Source of the DNA: Bacteroidales bacterium
GTDB lineage: Bacteria; Bacteroidota; Bacteroidia; Bacteroidales; P3
Direction of reading: 5' to 3'
Assembly (NCBI GenBank): GCA_017480245.1
Contig: JAFVBA010000005.1
Location: forward strand, 1 to 64,000
Length of the DNA stretch: 64,000 nt
Part shown: piece by piece, positions 1 to 9,156 of the stretch
Position numbering within the stretch: the first letter of the stretch is position 1
Layout of the letters: the number at the start of each line of letters is the position of its first letter
Notes under the pieces: model-generated
What the model saw: the letters and a program-made list of their open reading frames with translations, nothing else
Told to the model about the DNA's origin: nothing
Databases searched by the model: none
Translations under genes and position numbers: made by a program

Positions 1-3000
1 ACAAGAAAGTATGATAACTTAACCGAAAGCACAGAAAAGGAAATAAAATACACAGTTGCCATAACAAATCCTAACGGTTACGAAGTTTTGTGTGAAAGAG
101 TGGATACTTTGCGTCTTACTGTCCGTCCTAAGATAGACACTTCATTTGTTGATACAATTTGTTTTGGCGCAACTTACACATTAAACGGCAAAGATACTTC
201 ATTTAACAAAGAAGAAGGGGGCGGAAGAGAAGTTGTTTTGCACGATACGTTGCAATCTGAACTTTGCGAATGCGATTCTACAATAACCGTTAATCTTTAT
301 ATCCGTCCTGAAATAGATACTACGAAGATAACAGGTGATTACTGTTTCGGTGATACTATTAAATACGGAACCAAAGAGTATGTTTGTCTGCAGGCAGGTG
401 AATATGAAGATACTGAAATAATACCTTCATTATTGTCCCCTACATGTGATAGTGTTATAGAGGTTAAGATTAATGTTTATCCTCAGGTTCAGCATTCTTA
501 TGTTACGGCTTCTATTTGCGCAGACAGTACTTTGGAGTACGAATATGAGACTTACGAAACAGTCGGCGTAGCTTCCGATAAAGTAAAATCATACAGTTAT
601 CCTGATACAGTAGGTGTTATATACGATACTCTTTATTTGAAGAACGAAAATCTGTGTGATTCTTTAGTATATTTGACTTTGACAGTTAATCCTATTTACG
701 ATACAATAATATATGATACTATTTGCAACGATGAAGTTTATACGCTTAATGATGTTGAATATAGTTATGATGGAAAATATGTTCAGTATTTAAAGACAGT
801 GGAAAGCGGATGCGATTCAATAGTAAGGCTTTATTTGACTGTTCATAAGACTGCTGAGACTAACTTTGATATCAATATTTGCCAAGGTGACTCATATTCG
901 GAGAATAACTTCAATGAAAATACTACTGGAGTTTATGTTCAAAATCTTCAAACCGTTAATGGCTGCGACTCTACCGTTACGTTGAATCTTAATGTTTCCG
1001 AAGTTTATCATGATACCATAGTTGTAAATCAATGCTATGGAACGTTGTATAATGATAATGGATTCTTAGTATCTGAACAGGGAGTATATACTAATGATTA
1101 CGTAACAGAGAACGGTTGTGATTCAACTGTTACTCTTGTATTGAATATCTTGGATGTTGATACTACTATAGAGGCAACTATATGTGAAGGAGAATCTTAT
1201 TTACAAAACGGATTCAATGCAAAGACTGCCGGCTCTTACAAACAGTATTTGAAAACCACAACCGGCTGTGATTCTATCGTTACTTTGAATTTGCAGGTAA
1301 TTGCTCCGATAGTTACAAACATTAAGGCTTCTATTTGTCAGGGTGAAACTTATACGCAAAACGGATTCAATGTTCAAAGTGCAGGTAAATATACTTCAAT
1401 ATATGAAAGCGTTTCAGGTTGCGATTCAACTGTAATTCTTAATTTGACTGTAAATCCTGTTTATGATATAGATATAGTAGCTCAGATTTGTGCAGGTGAA
1501 ATTTATAACAATAACGGATTTATCCAAACTACTGCAGGAGTATATACTCACAACTTACATTCATTGGAAGGTTGCGATTCAACAGTTACATTGATTTTAA
1601 CGGTTAAGGATTTGAGTTCAACAATAAATGCTTCCATTTGTCAGGGTGAGGTTTATACCGACAACGGATTCAACGCTAACAAGACTGGTCAATACTCTCA
1701 GACGATAAAAACTGAAGAAGGTTGCGACTCTTTGGTAACATTGAACTTGACTGTAAATCCTGTTTATGATTCTGTGATAGATGCTACAATTTGTGAAGGA
1801 CAGACTTACACACAAAACGGATTTACTGAACAGACTACGGGAGTATATGTTAAGGAATTGCAAACAGTTAATGGTTGTGATTCAACCGTAACATTGAATC
1901 TTACAGTTGCTGAAAACATTATTCAAAACATAAGCGCATCTATTTGCGACGGAGAGACATATACTCAATACGGATTCAATGCTACTAAGACAGGAACATT
2001 CACTAAACAATTCAAATCATACAAAGGTTGTGATTCTACCTTGATGTTGAATTTGACTGTAAATCCTGTTTATGATACGACGATAACTGCTGAAATCTGG
2101 TACGGAGATTTGTATAACCAATTCGGATTCTTAGCATCTGATAACGGAACTTATGTTCAGAATAAACAGACTATCAATGGTTGCGATTCAATTCTTACTC
2201 TTATTTTGACAGTTAAGGACAAAGCCGAGACAACTATTAATGCAAGTATATGCAACGGTGAAACCTATACTCAAAATGGTTTCAACCAATCAACTACAGG
2301 TACATATACTCAAACATTAAAGAACTTTAAGGGATTGGATTCTATAGTTACTTTGAATTTGAAAGTAAATCCTACTTACGATAAAGTAATCAATGCAACA
2401 ATTTGCCAAGGCGAGACTTACAATCTTAACGGCTTTAACAAGAGTACTTCAGGTACTTACAAGAAATCATTAAAGAGTATTAATGGTTGCGACTCCATTG
2501 TAACATTGAACCTAACCGTTAATCCGACTTATTCTCAAACTATCTCGGCTACTATTTGTGAGGGCGAGACTTATAATGAGAACGGCTTTAATAAGAAAGT
2601 TGCAGGTACATATACTCAGAACCTTAAGACAAAGAGCGGCTGCGATTCAACAATAACATTGAATTTAACCGTAAATCCTAAATACGATAAAGTTATTGAT
2701 GCAATCATTTGTTCAGGTGAGACTTATACGGAAAACGGTTTTGAAGAATCTGAGGCAGGTTCATACGTTAAGAACTTAACTTCAATAAATGGTTGCGATT
2801 CTGTTGTTACTCTTAATTTGAGTGTTAAGCCTAATTATGATACAACAATAGAGGCTACTATTTGTCAAGGAGAGGTTTATTCGGAAAACGGATTCAATGA
2901 AACAGAGTCAGGAGAATACGAACAGAACTTACAAAGTATCTTCGGTTGTGATTCAGTTGTTCATTTGATTCTTAATGTTAATCCTACTTATGACGTAACT

Positions 3001-3378
3001 GTTTATGATACTATTGAAAGCGGGGCAACGGCAGAGGATTATTCCGAAACGGTTGTTGATACTTTGCAGACAATAAACGGTTGCGACAGTGTGGTTACGA
3101 CAATTACTTACTATCATTTCACAAGCGGATTGGAGGAAATAGAAAACGTTAATGCAATTTCAATATATCCTAATCCTGCATCAAGTGAAGTAACTATAGC
3201 AGCGGAAGATTATACATTACCTAAAGAAATATTTATCGTGGATAATGCAGGCAGAACGGTTAAACAGATATACGTTGAAAGCGGTGCAAAAGCTGTTAAG
3301 ATAAATGTTTCAGATATTGAACGCGGAGTATATTACGTTAAGATAGGCGGTAAAGTTAAGAAGTTGATTGTTCATTAA
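1..3378 (+). CDS. T9SS-secreted Cys-repeat surface protein (5' end outside window)
   Basis: The reading frame is open from the first base, so the start lies upstream of the window; about 1125 codons are visible. After an irregular N-terminal part (three looser CDS-containing units) come roughly fifteen regular 51-residue repeats. Each has one ICxGExY motif and one GCDSxVTLxLxV motif, i.e. two cysteines, often followed by NPxYD. The last about 75 residues are a T9SS type A sorting domain (IYPNPASSEVTI...GVYYVKI...KKLIV). By family knowledge such domains direct export through the outer membrane and attachment to the cell surface, so an adhesin or surface-fibre role is inferred. A strong terminator follows. 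No enzymatic domain is visible in the part seen. Confidence 0.85.
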   Translation, partial: TRKYDNLTESTEKEIKYTVAITNPNGYEVLCERVDTLRLTVRPKIDTSFVDTICFGATYTLNGKDTSFNKEEGGGREVVLHDTLQSELCECDSTITVNLYIRPEIDTTKITGDYCFGDTIKYGTKEYVCLQAGEYEDTEIIPSLLSPTCDSVIEVKINVYPQVQHSYVTASICADSTLEYEYETYETVGVASDKVKSYSYPDTVGVIYDTLYLKNENLCDSLVYLTLTVNPIYDTIIYDTICNDEVYTLNDVEYSYDGKYVQYLKTVESGCDSIVRLYLTVHKTAETNFDINICQGDSYSENNFNENTTGVYVQNLQTVNGCDSTVTLNLNVSEVYHDTIVVNQCYGTLYNDNGFLVSEQGVYTNDYVTENGCDSTVTLVLNILDVDTTIEATICEGESYLQNGFNAKTAGSYKQYLKTTTGCDSIVTLNLQVIAPIVTNIKASICQGETYTQNGFNVQSAGKYTSIYESVSGCDSTVILNLTVNPVYDIDIVAQICAGEIYNNNGFIQTTAGVYTHNLHSLEGCDSTVTLILTVKDLSSTINASICQGEVYTDNGFNANKTGQYSQTIKTEEGCDSLVTLNLTVNPVYDSVIDATICEGQTYTQNGFTEQTTGVYVKELQTVNGCDSTVTLNLTVAENIIQNISASICDGETYTQYGFNATKTGTFTKQFKSYKGCDSTLMLNLTVNPVYDTTITAEIWYGDLYNQFGFLASDNGTYVQNKQTINGCDSILTLILTVKDKAETTINASICNGETYTQNGFNQSTTGTYTQTLKNFKGLDSIVTLNLKVNPTYDKVINATICQGETYNLNGFNKSTSGTYKKSLKSINGCDSIVTLNLTVNPTYSQTISATICEGETYNENGFNKKVAGTYTQNLKTKSGCDSTITLNLTVNPKYDKVIDAIICSGETYTENGFEESEAGSYVKNLTSINGCDSVVTLNLSVKPNYDTTIEATICQGEVYSENGFNETESGEYEQNLQSIFGCDSVVHLILNVNPTYDVTVYDTIESGATAEDYSETVVDTLQTINGCDSVVTTITYYHFTSGLEEIENVNAISIYPNPASSEVTIAAEDYTLPKEIFIVDNAGRTVKQIYVESGAKAVKINVSDIERGVYYVKIGGKVKKLIVH
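877..2990 (+). repeat. Tandem 153-bp coding repeats (51 aa)
   Basis: The ICxGExY motif recurs every 153 bp (for example atttgt at 1333 and 1486). Units are diverged at DNA level but keep two cysteines and the GCDS motif. Two neighbouring units each lack one cysteine: Trp codon at 2098-2100 and Leu codon at 2335-2337. Confidence 0.85.
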
Positions 3379-3398
3379 CTTGTCATAATTTAACAGTA

Positions 3399-3430
3399 AG
3401 AGGGTGTAAGAGATTACATCCTCTTTTTTT
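3399..3430 (+). terminator. Rho-independent terminator of the Cys-repeat gene
   Basis: An 11-bp stem (AGAGGGTGTAA pairing with TTACATCCTCT, one G-U pair) closes a GAGA loop and is followed by a run of T. It lies 20 bp after the stop codon. Confidence 0.85.
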
Positions 3431-3499
3431 ATTGTAAATACAATTCAGTAATTATATAAGTAAATGTATAGTCTTTTGCATTTTTCAAAGTAAGATTAT

Positions 3500-3668
3500 A
3501 AGAACCGTACAGGCGATTTGAATAAATTTTTCGCCGTTTTCATCCTGTCAAAATAAAGTGCCGTTTCAGTAAATTCTTTTCTGAAAAGAGTAAAATGTTT
3601 TCTGAAAACAATTTCGTGATTCGGCACTTTATTTTAATAATTTTATATTGCCTGTGTGGCTTACACTG
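3500..3668. repeat. Nested-palindrome interspersed element, copy A
   Basis: An 86-bp palindromic core at 3550-3635 begins AAAATAAAGTGCCG and ends CGGCACTTTATTTT. Outside it lie degenerate outer inverted repeats (CCGTACAGGCGATTT on the left, ATTGCCTGTGTGGCTTACAC on the right). The left spacer ATAAATTTTTCGCCGTTTT is shared with copy F. A short open frame at 3595-3792 crosses this element and is not taken as a gene. Confidence 0.85.
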
Positions 3669-3776
3669 TTTTATTTTTGTGAGATATGATAAGGAGAAAA
3701 TAAATAATAATGTAAAATTTATTATTCTGAAAAATAGGTGCTTAAAAAATAATTTTGCAAAAATATCTCTTAAAAA

Positions 3777-3807
3777 TTTGTCAGTAAAATAAAATGTTGT
3801 AATTTTG
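3777..3807 (+). promoter_or_regulatory. Bacteroidetes-type promoter of tRNA-Met
   Basis: TTTG at 3777-3780, a 19-bp spacer and TAATTTTG at 3800-3807 match the -33/-7 consensus of the Bacteroidetes primary sigma factor. The tRNA begins 13 bp after the -7 box. Confidence 0.8.
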
Positions 3808-3819
3808 CAAACTCAAAAA

Positions 3820-3893
3820 GGCGGGGTAGCTCAGTTGGTTAGAGCGTCGGATTCATAACCCGGAGGTCACGAGTTCAATTCTCGTCCCCGCTA
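3820..3893 (+). tRNA. tRNA-Met (anticodon CAT)
   Basis: A cloverleaf folds from 3820 to 3893. The acceptor stem is GGCGGGG with CCCCGCT (first pair G-U), the D arm contains AGTTGGTTA, the anticodon loop is TTCATAA (CAT) and the T arm ACGAG/CTCGT encloses TTCAATT. The last anticodon-stem pair (31-39) is an A-C mismatch. The 3' CCA is not encoded. CAT could also mean a lysidine-modified tRNA-Ile, but the overall sequence resembles elongator tRNA-Met of Bacteroidales. Confidence 0.9.
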
Positions 3894-3986
3894 CATCACA
3901 AAACAATATATTTTCAGGCAAATTAATTACCATAATATTTCTTTTGACTTTCGTACGGAGACAATAAGTCTTCAGGAAAGTTGTTT

Positions 3987-4361
3987 TTACCAAACTGAAG
4001 GAGTGAATGCGTTTTTTATATGGACGATTTTAGGCGGAGAGGTGGGATTAACGGTTATGGAGATTATATCAAAACGTGCTTCCAAGTCAATATTATAGCG
4101 TCTTATATAGTTATCCGCCACCGATATTATGCGTTGTTGTTTTTTCTTATTAACCGCTTCGTACGGCATTCCGAATTGTTCCGTTGCTCTCTCTTTTACT
4201 TCCACGAAAACCACTTCGTTATAATCTCTTGCGATAATATCTATTTCCTTTTTGTTATGTATGTAGTTTCTTGTGAGAATATGATAGCCCAGATTCTCCA
4301 AAAATTCGGCAGCAAGGTCTTCACCCTTCCTGCCGATTTGATATGTAGATTGTTTTTCCAT
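3987..4361 (-). CDS. yraN: YraN family (UPF0102) nuclease-like protein
   Basis: A 124-residue protein with the UPF0102 pattern: GRKGEDLAAEFLENLGYHIL at the N-terminus, then a restriction-endonuclease-like core with KEIDIIARD and VVFVEVKER. The E/D-x-K residues of the PD-(D/E)XK fold are therefore present. The length is normal for the family. Its ATG overlaps the stop of the upstream M49 peptidase gene by one base (TAATG), so the two are translationally coupled. Function in the family is poorly defined; a role in DNA processing is often suggested. Confidence 0.85.
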   Translation of the reverse strand: MEKQSTYQIGRKGEDLAAEFLENLGYHILTRNYIHNKKEIDIIARDYNEVVFVEVKERATEQFGMPYEAVNKKKQQRIISVADNYIRRYNIDLEARFDIISITVNPTSPPKIVHIKNAFTPSVW

Positions 4362-6412
4362 TAATGATTGTTAAAAAAATACTCTTTGCCGTATTTTAAC
4401 TGCTGGTCAAGGAAAGAAACAGGATAAACAATTTTTATATCCGTTACTTTGCCTTCGGAGTTTTTGACTTCAACTAAGTTAGGATTGACAAAACCGCCGT
4501 AAGGTTTGATGTTTAAAGCCTGGTATCTTGTTAAAACTTCTTTATGTAAGTCTTTATCAATTTTTACTCCGTATTTTTCAACCAAATTCTTGCCTTCGTT
4601 GTAATCACCTCTGGATTTAATATCCTGAATCTTGTAAAGCAACTCACCGAATACCTTACGCAACTGTTCATAATCCTTTACAACGAAATAAGTCTTGCCG
4701 TCTTTGATTTCTTTCTGTACGCAACCGCCGCCGTTTTGCAAAGCATATTCACAAACTAACTTACGGTTTTGCATGTGAGCCTCGGTAATGTTCTCTCCAA
4801 GCGGAATACGGGCTAATTGTATCAAAAGACCGTTGCGGATATTGGAATCATACTGCGCTTTTCCTGTTTCCAAAGATTCAATCAACCCCAATTCAATCAT
4901 TTTCTTGTCCATAAGATAATAAAGTGCGAACAAATCGGCGCGGGCTTCCTCCAAAGTAGAAGAATATTCCTTCAAAGCGTTGGCAGGAGTGGTGTCAAGT
5001 AATTGACCTGACGCATGGCCGAGACATTCGTGCATATCCGTATGCAGATTATCGGAAAGCATACCGTATTGCAACTCTCTGTCAATCTCTTTTTGCGAAT
5101 AAGCAAATTCTTTCAACGCACTTTTCGGACTTTCCATAGCTGCAAAAAAGTAAGCATCGGACAAATTGGCGATAGTTACGCTTTTGCTTCCGTATTCTTT
5201 GCGAATCCAATCGGCATTAGGCAAATTGATTCCGATAGGCGGCGTCGGATAGCAATCACCTGACAACATAGCGGCGTTAATGACCTTTGCGCTGACACCT
5301 GTTACCTTTTTTTTGCGGTATTCTGGCTTAACTGGTGAATTATCTTCAAACCACTGCGCATTGTTGCATATAATCTCCGTCCTCTTTGTTGATTTTAAAT
5401 CCTTGTAATCCACAATTGACTCCCACGTTCCTTTCATTCCGAGCGGGTCGTTGTAAGTTTCTACGAATCCATTGACATAATCGCAGATTGATTCCGTATC
5501 TTGCGACCACAGGATGTTGTAATCGTCCCACGTTTTCAAATCTCCTGTCTTGTAGAACTCAATTAATTTCTTTGTGTAGGCTATTTGTTTGTCATTTTCT
5601 GCGAACTCAAGGGATTTTTCCAACCATTCAACAATTTTTTGTAAGTATCCCCAATAGTCAGAAGAAGTTGTAGTGGCTGTTATCTCCTTAATCTTACCGT
5701 CTTGTTTGACTAACTTGCTGTTAATTCCCAACGAAACGGGACGAATGGTGTCTATCTCAATATTATTATAGTATTCTTCGGCTTCTTTACGGGAAACGTT
5801 CTCGTAGAAATTAACCGAACTGCTTTTAACTATATCTTTATCAACCGAATTGTCCCTTCTGACAGGAGCAACCCTCGGATTATAGATTTCATTAAGCACC
5901 CAATCATAATAATCACGCAATAGTTTTTCTTCATCTTCGTCTTCAATCTCTCCGATGCAATAAGAAGAAATAGCACTTTGCTTCAGAAGAGAAAGAAAAT
6001 ACTCTTTGCTGCACTCGGGAAAGAATTTCTTTTCGCCGTAGTGGTGATGCATACCGTTAGAAAAGAAAAAACGTTTTGCATATACCTCAAAATCCTGCCA
6101 ATCTTTCGTCTGTCTGTCGCCTTTGTAGGTTTCAAGGATTGCTTCCAACGTTTTGCGAAGCGGAAGATTGTTTTTGTAGTTTTGGTCAAAGTAAATATCC
6201 CGTCCCCACAGTGCCGCCTTGGAAAGACAATCGATATAACGCTTTTGATTCAAGGAAAGGGAATCCCAATCGGGCAATTGATACTTCATAACTTTGCAAT
6301 CGGCAAACTCATCTATTATGAATTTAAAATCCTGTGGCTTTTGCGCCTGAGTGTTTGTACCGATTATTGTTGCACCTGCTAATATTGTCATAATTATTGT
6401 ACGTTTTAACAT
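4361..6412 (-). CDS. Peptidase family M49 (dipeptidyl peptidase III-like)
   Basis: A 683-residue protein with an N-terminal signal peptide (hydrophobic stretch ending near ANTQAQ-type residues about 22), so periplasmic or envelope location is expected. The zinc motif HECLGH and, about 35 residues later, EEARAD match the M49 HEXXGH and EECRAE motifs. M49 enzymes release dipeptides from peptide N-termini, which suits peptide scavenging. It is followed without gap by yraN. The identity of the family is clear; substrate preference is not. Confidence 0.85.
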   Translation of the reverse strand: MLKRTIIMTILAGATIIGTNTQAQKPQDFKFIIDEFADCKVMKYQLPDWDSLSLNQKRYIDCLSKAALWGRDIYFDQNYKNNLPLRKTLEAILETYKGDRQTKDWQDFEVYAKRFFFSNGMHHHYGEKKFFPECSKEYFLSLLKQSAISSYCIGEIEDEDEEKLLRDYYDWVLNEIYNPRVAPVRRDNSVDKDIVKSSSVNFYENVSRKEAEEYYNNIEIDTIRPVSLGINSKLVKQDGKIKEITATTTSSDYWGYLQKIVEWLEKSLEFAENDKQIAYTKKLIEFYKTGDLKTWDDYNILWSQDTESICDYVNGFVETYNDPLGMKGTWESIVDYKDLKSTKRTEIICNNAQWFEDNSPVKPEYRKKKVTGVSAKVINAAMLSGDCYPTPPIGINLPNADWIRKEYGSKSVTIANLSDAYFFAAMESPKSALKEFAYSQKEIDRELQYGMLSDNLHTDMHECLGHASGQLLDTTPANALKEYSSTLEEARADLFALYYLMDKKMIELGLIESLETGKAQYDSNIRNGLLIQLARIPLGENITEAHMQNRKLVCEYALQNGGGCVQKEIKDGKTYFVVKDYEQLRKVFGELLYKIQDIKSRGDYNEGKNLVEKYGVKIDKDLHKEVLTRYQALNIKPYGGFVNPNLVEVKNSEGKVTDIKIVYPVSFLDQQLKYGKEYFFNNH

Positions 6413-6446
6413 TTCTTTTTCTTTTATTGCTTTATTTTCTTAGTTT

Positions 6447-6479
6447 TTTGCAAAAGTACAAAGAAAAATCGTAACTTTG
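6447..6479 (+). promoter_or_regulatory. Promoter of the lptF-type permease operon
   Basis: TTTG at 6447-6450, a 21-bp spacer and TAACTTTG at 6472-6479. The -33 region overlaps a -7 like box for the divergent M49 gene (CAAAAGTA at 6451-6458, read on the minus strand as TACTTTTG), so the divergent transcription units share about 40 bp. Confidence 0.65.
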
Positions 6480-6504
6480 CCGATTGAAATAAGAAAATAT
6501 TGTT

Positions 6505-7935
6505 TTGAAAAAATTAGACAAACTTATATTAAAGTCTTTTTTAGGTCCGTTGATATTGACTTTTTCCATATCAATGTTTGTTCTTATTATGACTTTCTTA
6601 TGGCGTAAAATAGAAACGTTGATAGGGAAAGGGTTGGAGTTTTCTACACTTATGGAGTTATTTGCCTATGCTGCGGCAACAATGGTACCGATGGCGCTGC
6701 CGCTGAGTATTCTTTTGGCTTCTATAATGACGATGGGCAACTTCGGGGAGAAATACGAACTTGTAGCGATGAAAAGTGCGGGATTGTCTTTGTGGAGAGT
6801 GTTCCGCCCGTTGATAATTCTCTCGGTTGTGTTCTCCGTTATTGCATTCTATTTTGCAGGGTGGGTTATTCCTGCTGCAGATTTAAAAACTAAACAGTTG
6901 GCAGCCGATATTAAAGACAAAAAACCTGCAATCAATATCCGTCCGAATGAATTTTATACCCAAATTTCTTCGTATGTAATCCGTATTGACGCCAAAGACA
7001 AAAATACTAATAAGATGTACGGCGTTCTTATCTACAATCACAGTAAAGACCAAGGCAATGTAGAAGTTATTAAGGCGGACAGCGGTTATATGTACTCGGC
7101 GGAAAACAATCAAACTATGATTTTCAAACTTTATAACGGAGAAGTTTATTCCGAAGAGGTGCAACAAGAGAAATACCGCACACGTCCTTTGACAAGAATT
7201 GCGTTTAAAGAGCAGGTATTACGCTTTGATGTCAGCGATTTCGCAATGGCGGAGAGCGATGAGGACAAGTATTCCGATTCTTATAAGGTTTTAGGGGTGA
7301 AAAAACTCTATACAAGAATAGATTCTCTGAAAACCGATTATGCAAACAGCCGACAAGGTTATATAAATTTCCTAATGCGCGGTTTAGCTGTACCTGACAA
7401 TGCGGCAAATATGCAAAAGAGTATTGCCGTTAATGATTTTTACAAAGATTATTCTTCACTTGACAGCGACAAGAAAGCCCAAACGGACAAATTTGCAAAG
7501 GATTATCTTTTTCATCTGTCGGAAGAATACAACAACAGGTTGGAAATAGACAAGTTTGACAAATCTTATATCGACAGACACTGGATAGAGTTTTACAGAA
7601 AATTCACTCTGTCCGTTGCTTGCATAATATTGTTTTTTATAGGCGCACCTTTGGGTTCTATAATAAGAAAAGGCGGTTTGGGAATGCCTGTTGTGGTTTC
7701 CATTATTGCTTTTGCTTTGTATTATGTTATAGGAATGATGGGGGAATCTTCGGCAAAAGGCGGTAGTATGTCGCCTGTGGTTGCTATGTGGTTGTCTTCT
7801 GTTATCTTTCTGCCTATCGGAATCTTCCTTACACTGAAAGCAACTTCGGACAGTAAGGTTCTTTCTGCTGAGAATTGGCAAAAGATTATTGAGAAGCTAA
7901 TCGGTAAAATCAAATTCAAAAAATTAAAAACGTAA
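6505..7935 (+). CDS. LptF/LptG family permease (YjgP/YjgQ)
   Basis: A 476-residue inner-membrane protein. Three hydrophobic helices occur in the first about 110 residues and three in the last about 110, flanking a large periplasmic beta-rich domain, the standard LptF/LptG layout. LptFG with LptB extract lipopolysaccharide from the inner membrane and pass it to the Lpt bridge. The start chosen is TTG (TTG AAA AAA TTA GAC), 26 bp after the -7 box; no nearby upstream ATG exists. It heads an operon with two glycosyltransferase genes, which fits envelope polysaccharide export and assembly. LptF and LptG cannot be told apart here. Confidence 0.85.
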   Translation: MKKLDKLILKSFLGPLILTFSISMFVLIMTFLWRKIETLIGKGLEFSTLMELFAYAAATMVPMALPLSILLASIMTMGNFGEKYELVAMKSAGLSLWRVFRPLIILSVVFSVIAFYFAGWVIPAADLKTKQLAADIKDKKPAINIRPNEFYTQISSYVIRIDAKDKNTNKMYGVLIYNHSKDQGNVEVIKADSGYMYSAENNQTMIFKLYNGEVYSEEVQQEKYRTRPLTRIAFKEQVLRFDVSDFAMAESDEDKYSDSYKVLGVKKLYTRIDSLKTDYANSRQGYINFLMRGLAVPDNAANMQKSIAVNDFYKDYSSLDSDKKAQTDKFAKDYLFHLSEEYNNRLEIDKFDKSYIDRHWIEFYRKFTLSVACIILFFIGAPLGSIIRKGGLGMPVVVSIIAFALYYVIGMMGESSAKGGSMSPVVAMWLSSVIFLPIGIFLTLKATSDSKVLSAENWQKIIEKLIGKIKFKKLKT

Positions 7936-7947
7936 ATAATAATCAAA

Positions 7948-9150
7948 ATGAATATATTGCAATTATGTTATAAACCTCCTTATCCTGCCACCGACGGCGG
8001 TACGATAGATATGTACAGTATAGGACAGGGTTTTGTTAATCTGGGACATAAAGTTAAGGTATTGACTTTTTATTCGGATAAGAATCCTTTTCAAAAAGAC
8101 ACTTTGCCGCAAAACTATATTGATACTTACAAACCGGAGGCAATTTATGTGGATTTAAAACCGAATGTCTTTGATGCGTTGCTGTATGTTTTCATAGCAA
8201 GAAGTTATATTGTGGAAAGATTTGTTTCGGCACGTATGAAAAACAAACTAATAAGCGTATTGCAACAAGACAATTATGATATTGTTCAAATAGAAAGTAT
8301 AAACCTTGTACCGTATATTCCTGTTATCCGTCAGTTTTCCGATGCCAAGATAGGATTTCATTGTCCTAATGTAGAGCATTTGATATGGCAGCGGATTTAC
8401 CGCAATGAAAAACGCAATATTTTCAAACGTTGGTATTTTAAAAACACTGCCCAAAATATGAAATACTACGAACAAAACCATATCAACGACTTTGACGTAG
8501 TGTTTCCCGTAACTGATGTTGATGCACAGTATTTTAAACAGTTGGGTTGCAAGAAAACTTGTATCGGTGTGCCGATTGGTTTTGATATATTGGAAGATTT
8601 GCCGGACGTTATGCAAGAAGAAAACTCCCTTTTCCATATCGGAAGTATGAATTGGTTTCCTAACGAGCAGGGTATTAAATGGTTTTTAAACGAAGTGTGG
8701 GAAAAGATTCTGCAAACCACTCCTCAAGTTAAACTTTACTTGGCAGGGCGGCACATGTCTTTGTATTTCAGAAACGGCAACTGGAAAAATGTCAATGTTA
8801 TGGGAGAAGTTCCCGACAGTACCTTATTTATGTGCAGCAAACAGATAATGGTAGTGCCTCTTTTGAGCGGAAGCGGAATCCGTATCAAGATATTGGAAGC
8901 TATGTCCCTATCCAAAACCGTTGTTGCCACAACTATAGCCGCCGAAGGCATAATGTATGAAAACGGTGTGAATATTCTTATTGCTGACACGCCTGAAGAA
9001 TTTGCTGCGGCGATAAAAAAACTTATAGAAGACAAAGAATATTGCCGTCAGATAGGAGAAAATGCAGGTAAATTGATAAAAGAAAAATACGATACCAACA
9101 CTGTTGCCCAACAAATCATAGACGAGTACGAAAAATTGTTAAATGCCTGA
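7948..9150 (+). CDS. Glycosyltransferase (GT4-like)
   Basis: A 400-residue GT-B fold enzyme. The N-terminal half starts MNILQLCYKPPYPATDGGT, a typical acceptor-domain loop. The C-terminal half has the Rossmann donor domain with FHIGSMNWFPN, then the conserved PLLSGSGIRIKILEAMSLSK stretch carrying the E-x7-E type donor-sugar motif. It lies 12 bp downstream of the LptF/G permease gene and 6 bp before a second glycosyltransferase. It probably adds a sugar to a lipid-linked or surface polysaccharide. Donor and acceptor are unknown. Confidence 0.85.
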   Translation: MNILQLCYKPPYPATDGGTIDMYSIGQGFVNLGHKVKVLTFYSDKNPFQKDTLPQNYIDTYKPEAIYVDLKPNVFDALLYVFIARSYIVERFVSARMKNKLISVLQQDNYDIVQIESINLVPYIPVIRQFSDAKIGFHCPNVEHLIWQRIYRNEKRNIFKRWYFKNTAQNMKYYEQNHINDFDVVFPVTDVDAQYFKQLGCKKTCIGVPIGFDILEDLPDVMQEENSLFHIGSMNWFPNEQGIKWFLNEVWEKILQTTPQVKLYLAGRHMSLYFRNGNWKNVNVMGEVPDSTLFMCSKQIMVVPLLSGSGIRIKILEAMSLSKTVVATTIAAEGIMYENGVNILIADTPEEFAAAIKKLIEDKEYCRQIGENAGKLIKEKYDTNTVAQQIIDEYEKLLNA

Positions 9151-9156
9151 GATACT

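Noticed and set aside
1618..1863. Antisense open frame inside the Cys-repeat gene
   Set aside because: It is a by-product of the repeated codon pattern; the sense frame has the clear protein family signal.
3595..3792. 65-codon open frame with hydrophobic residues near the tRNA
   Set aside because: It runs through the palindromic element and the tRNA promoter; its composition follows the repeat and the same repeat elsewhere does not keep the frame.
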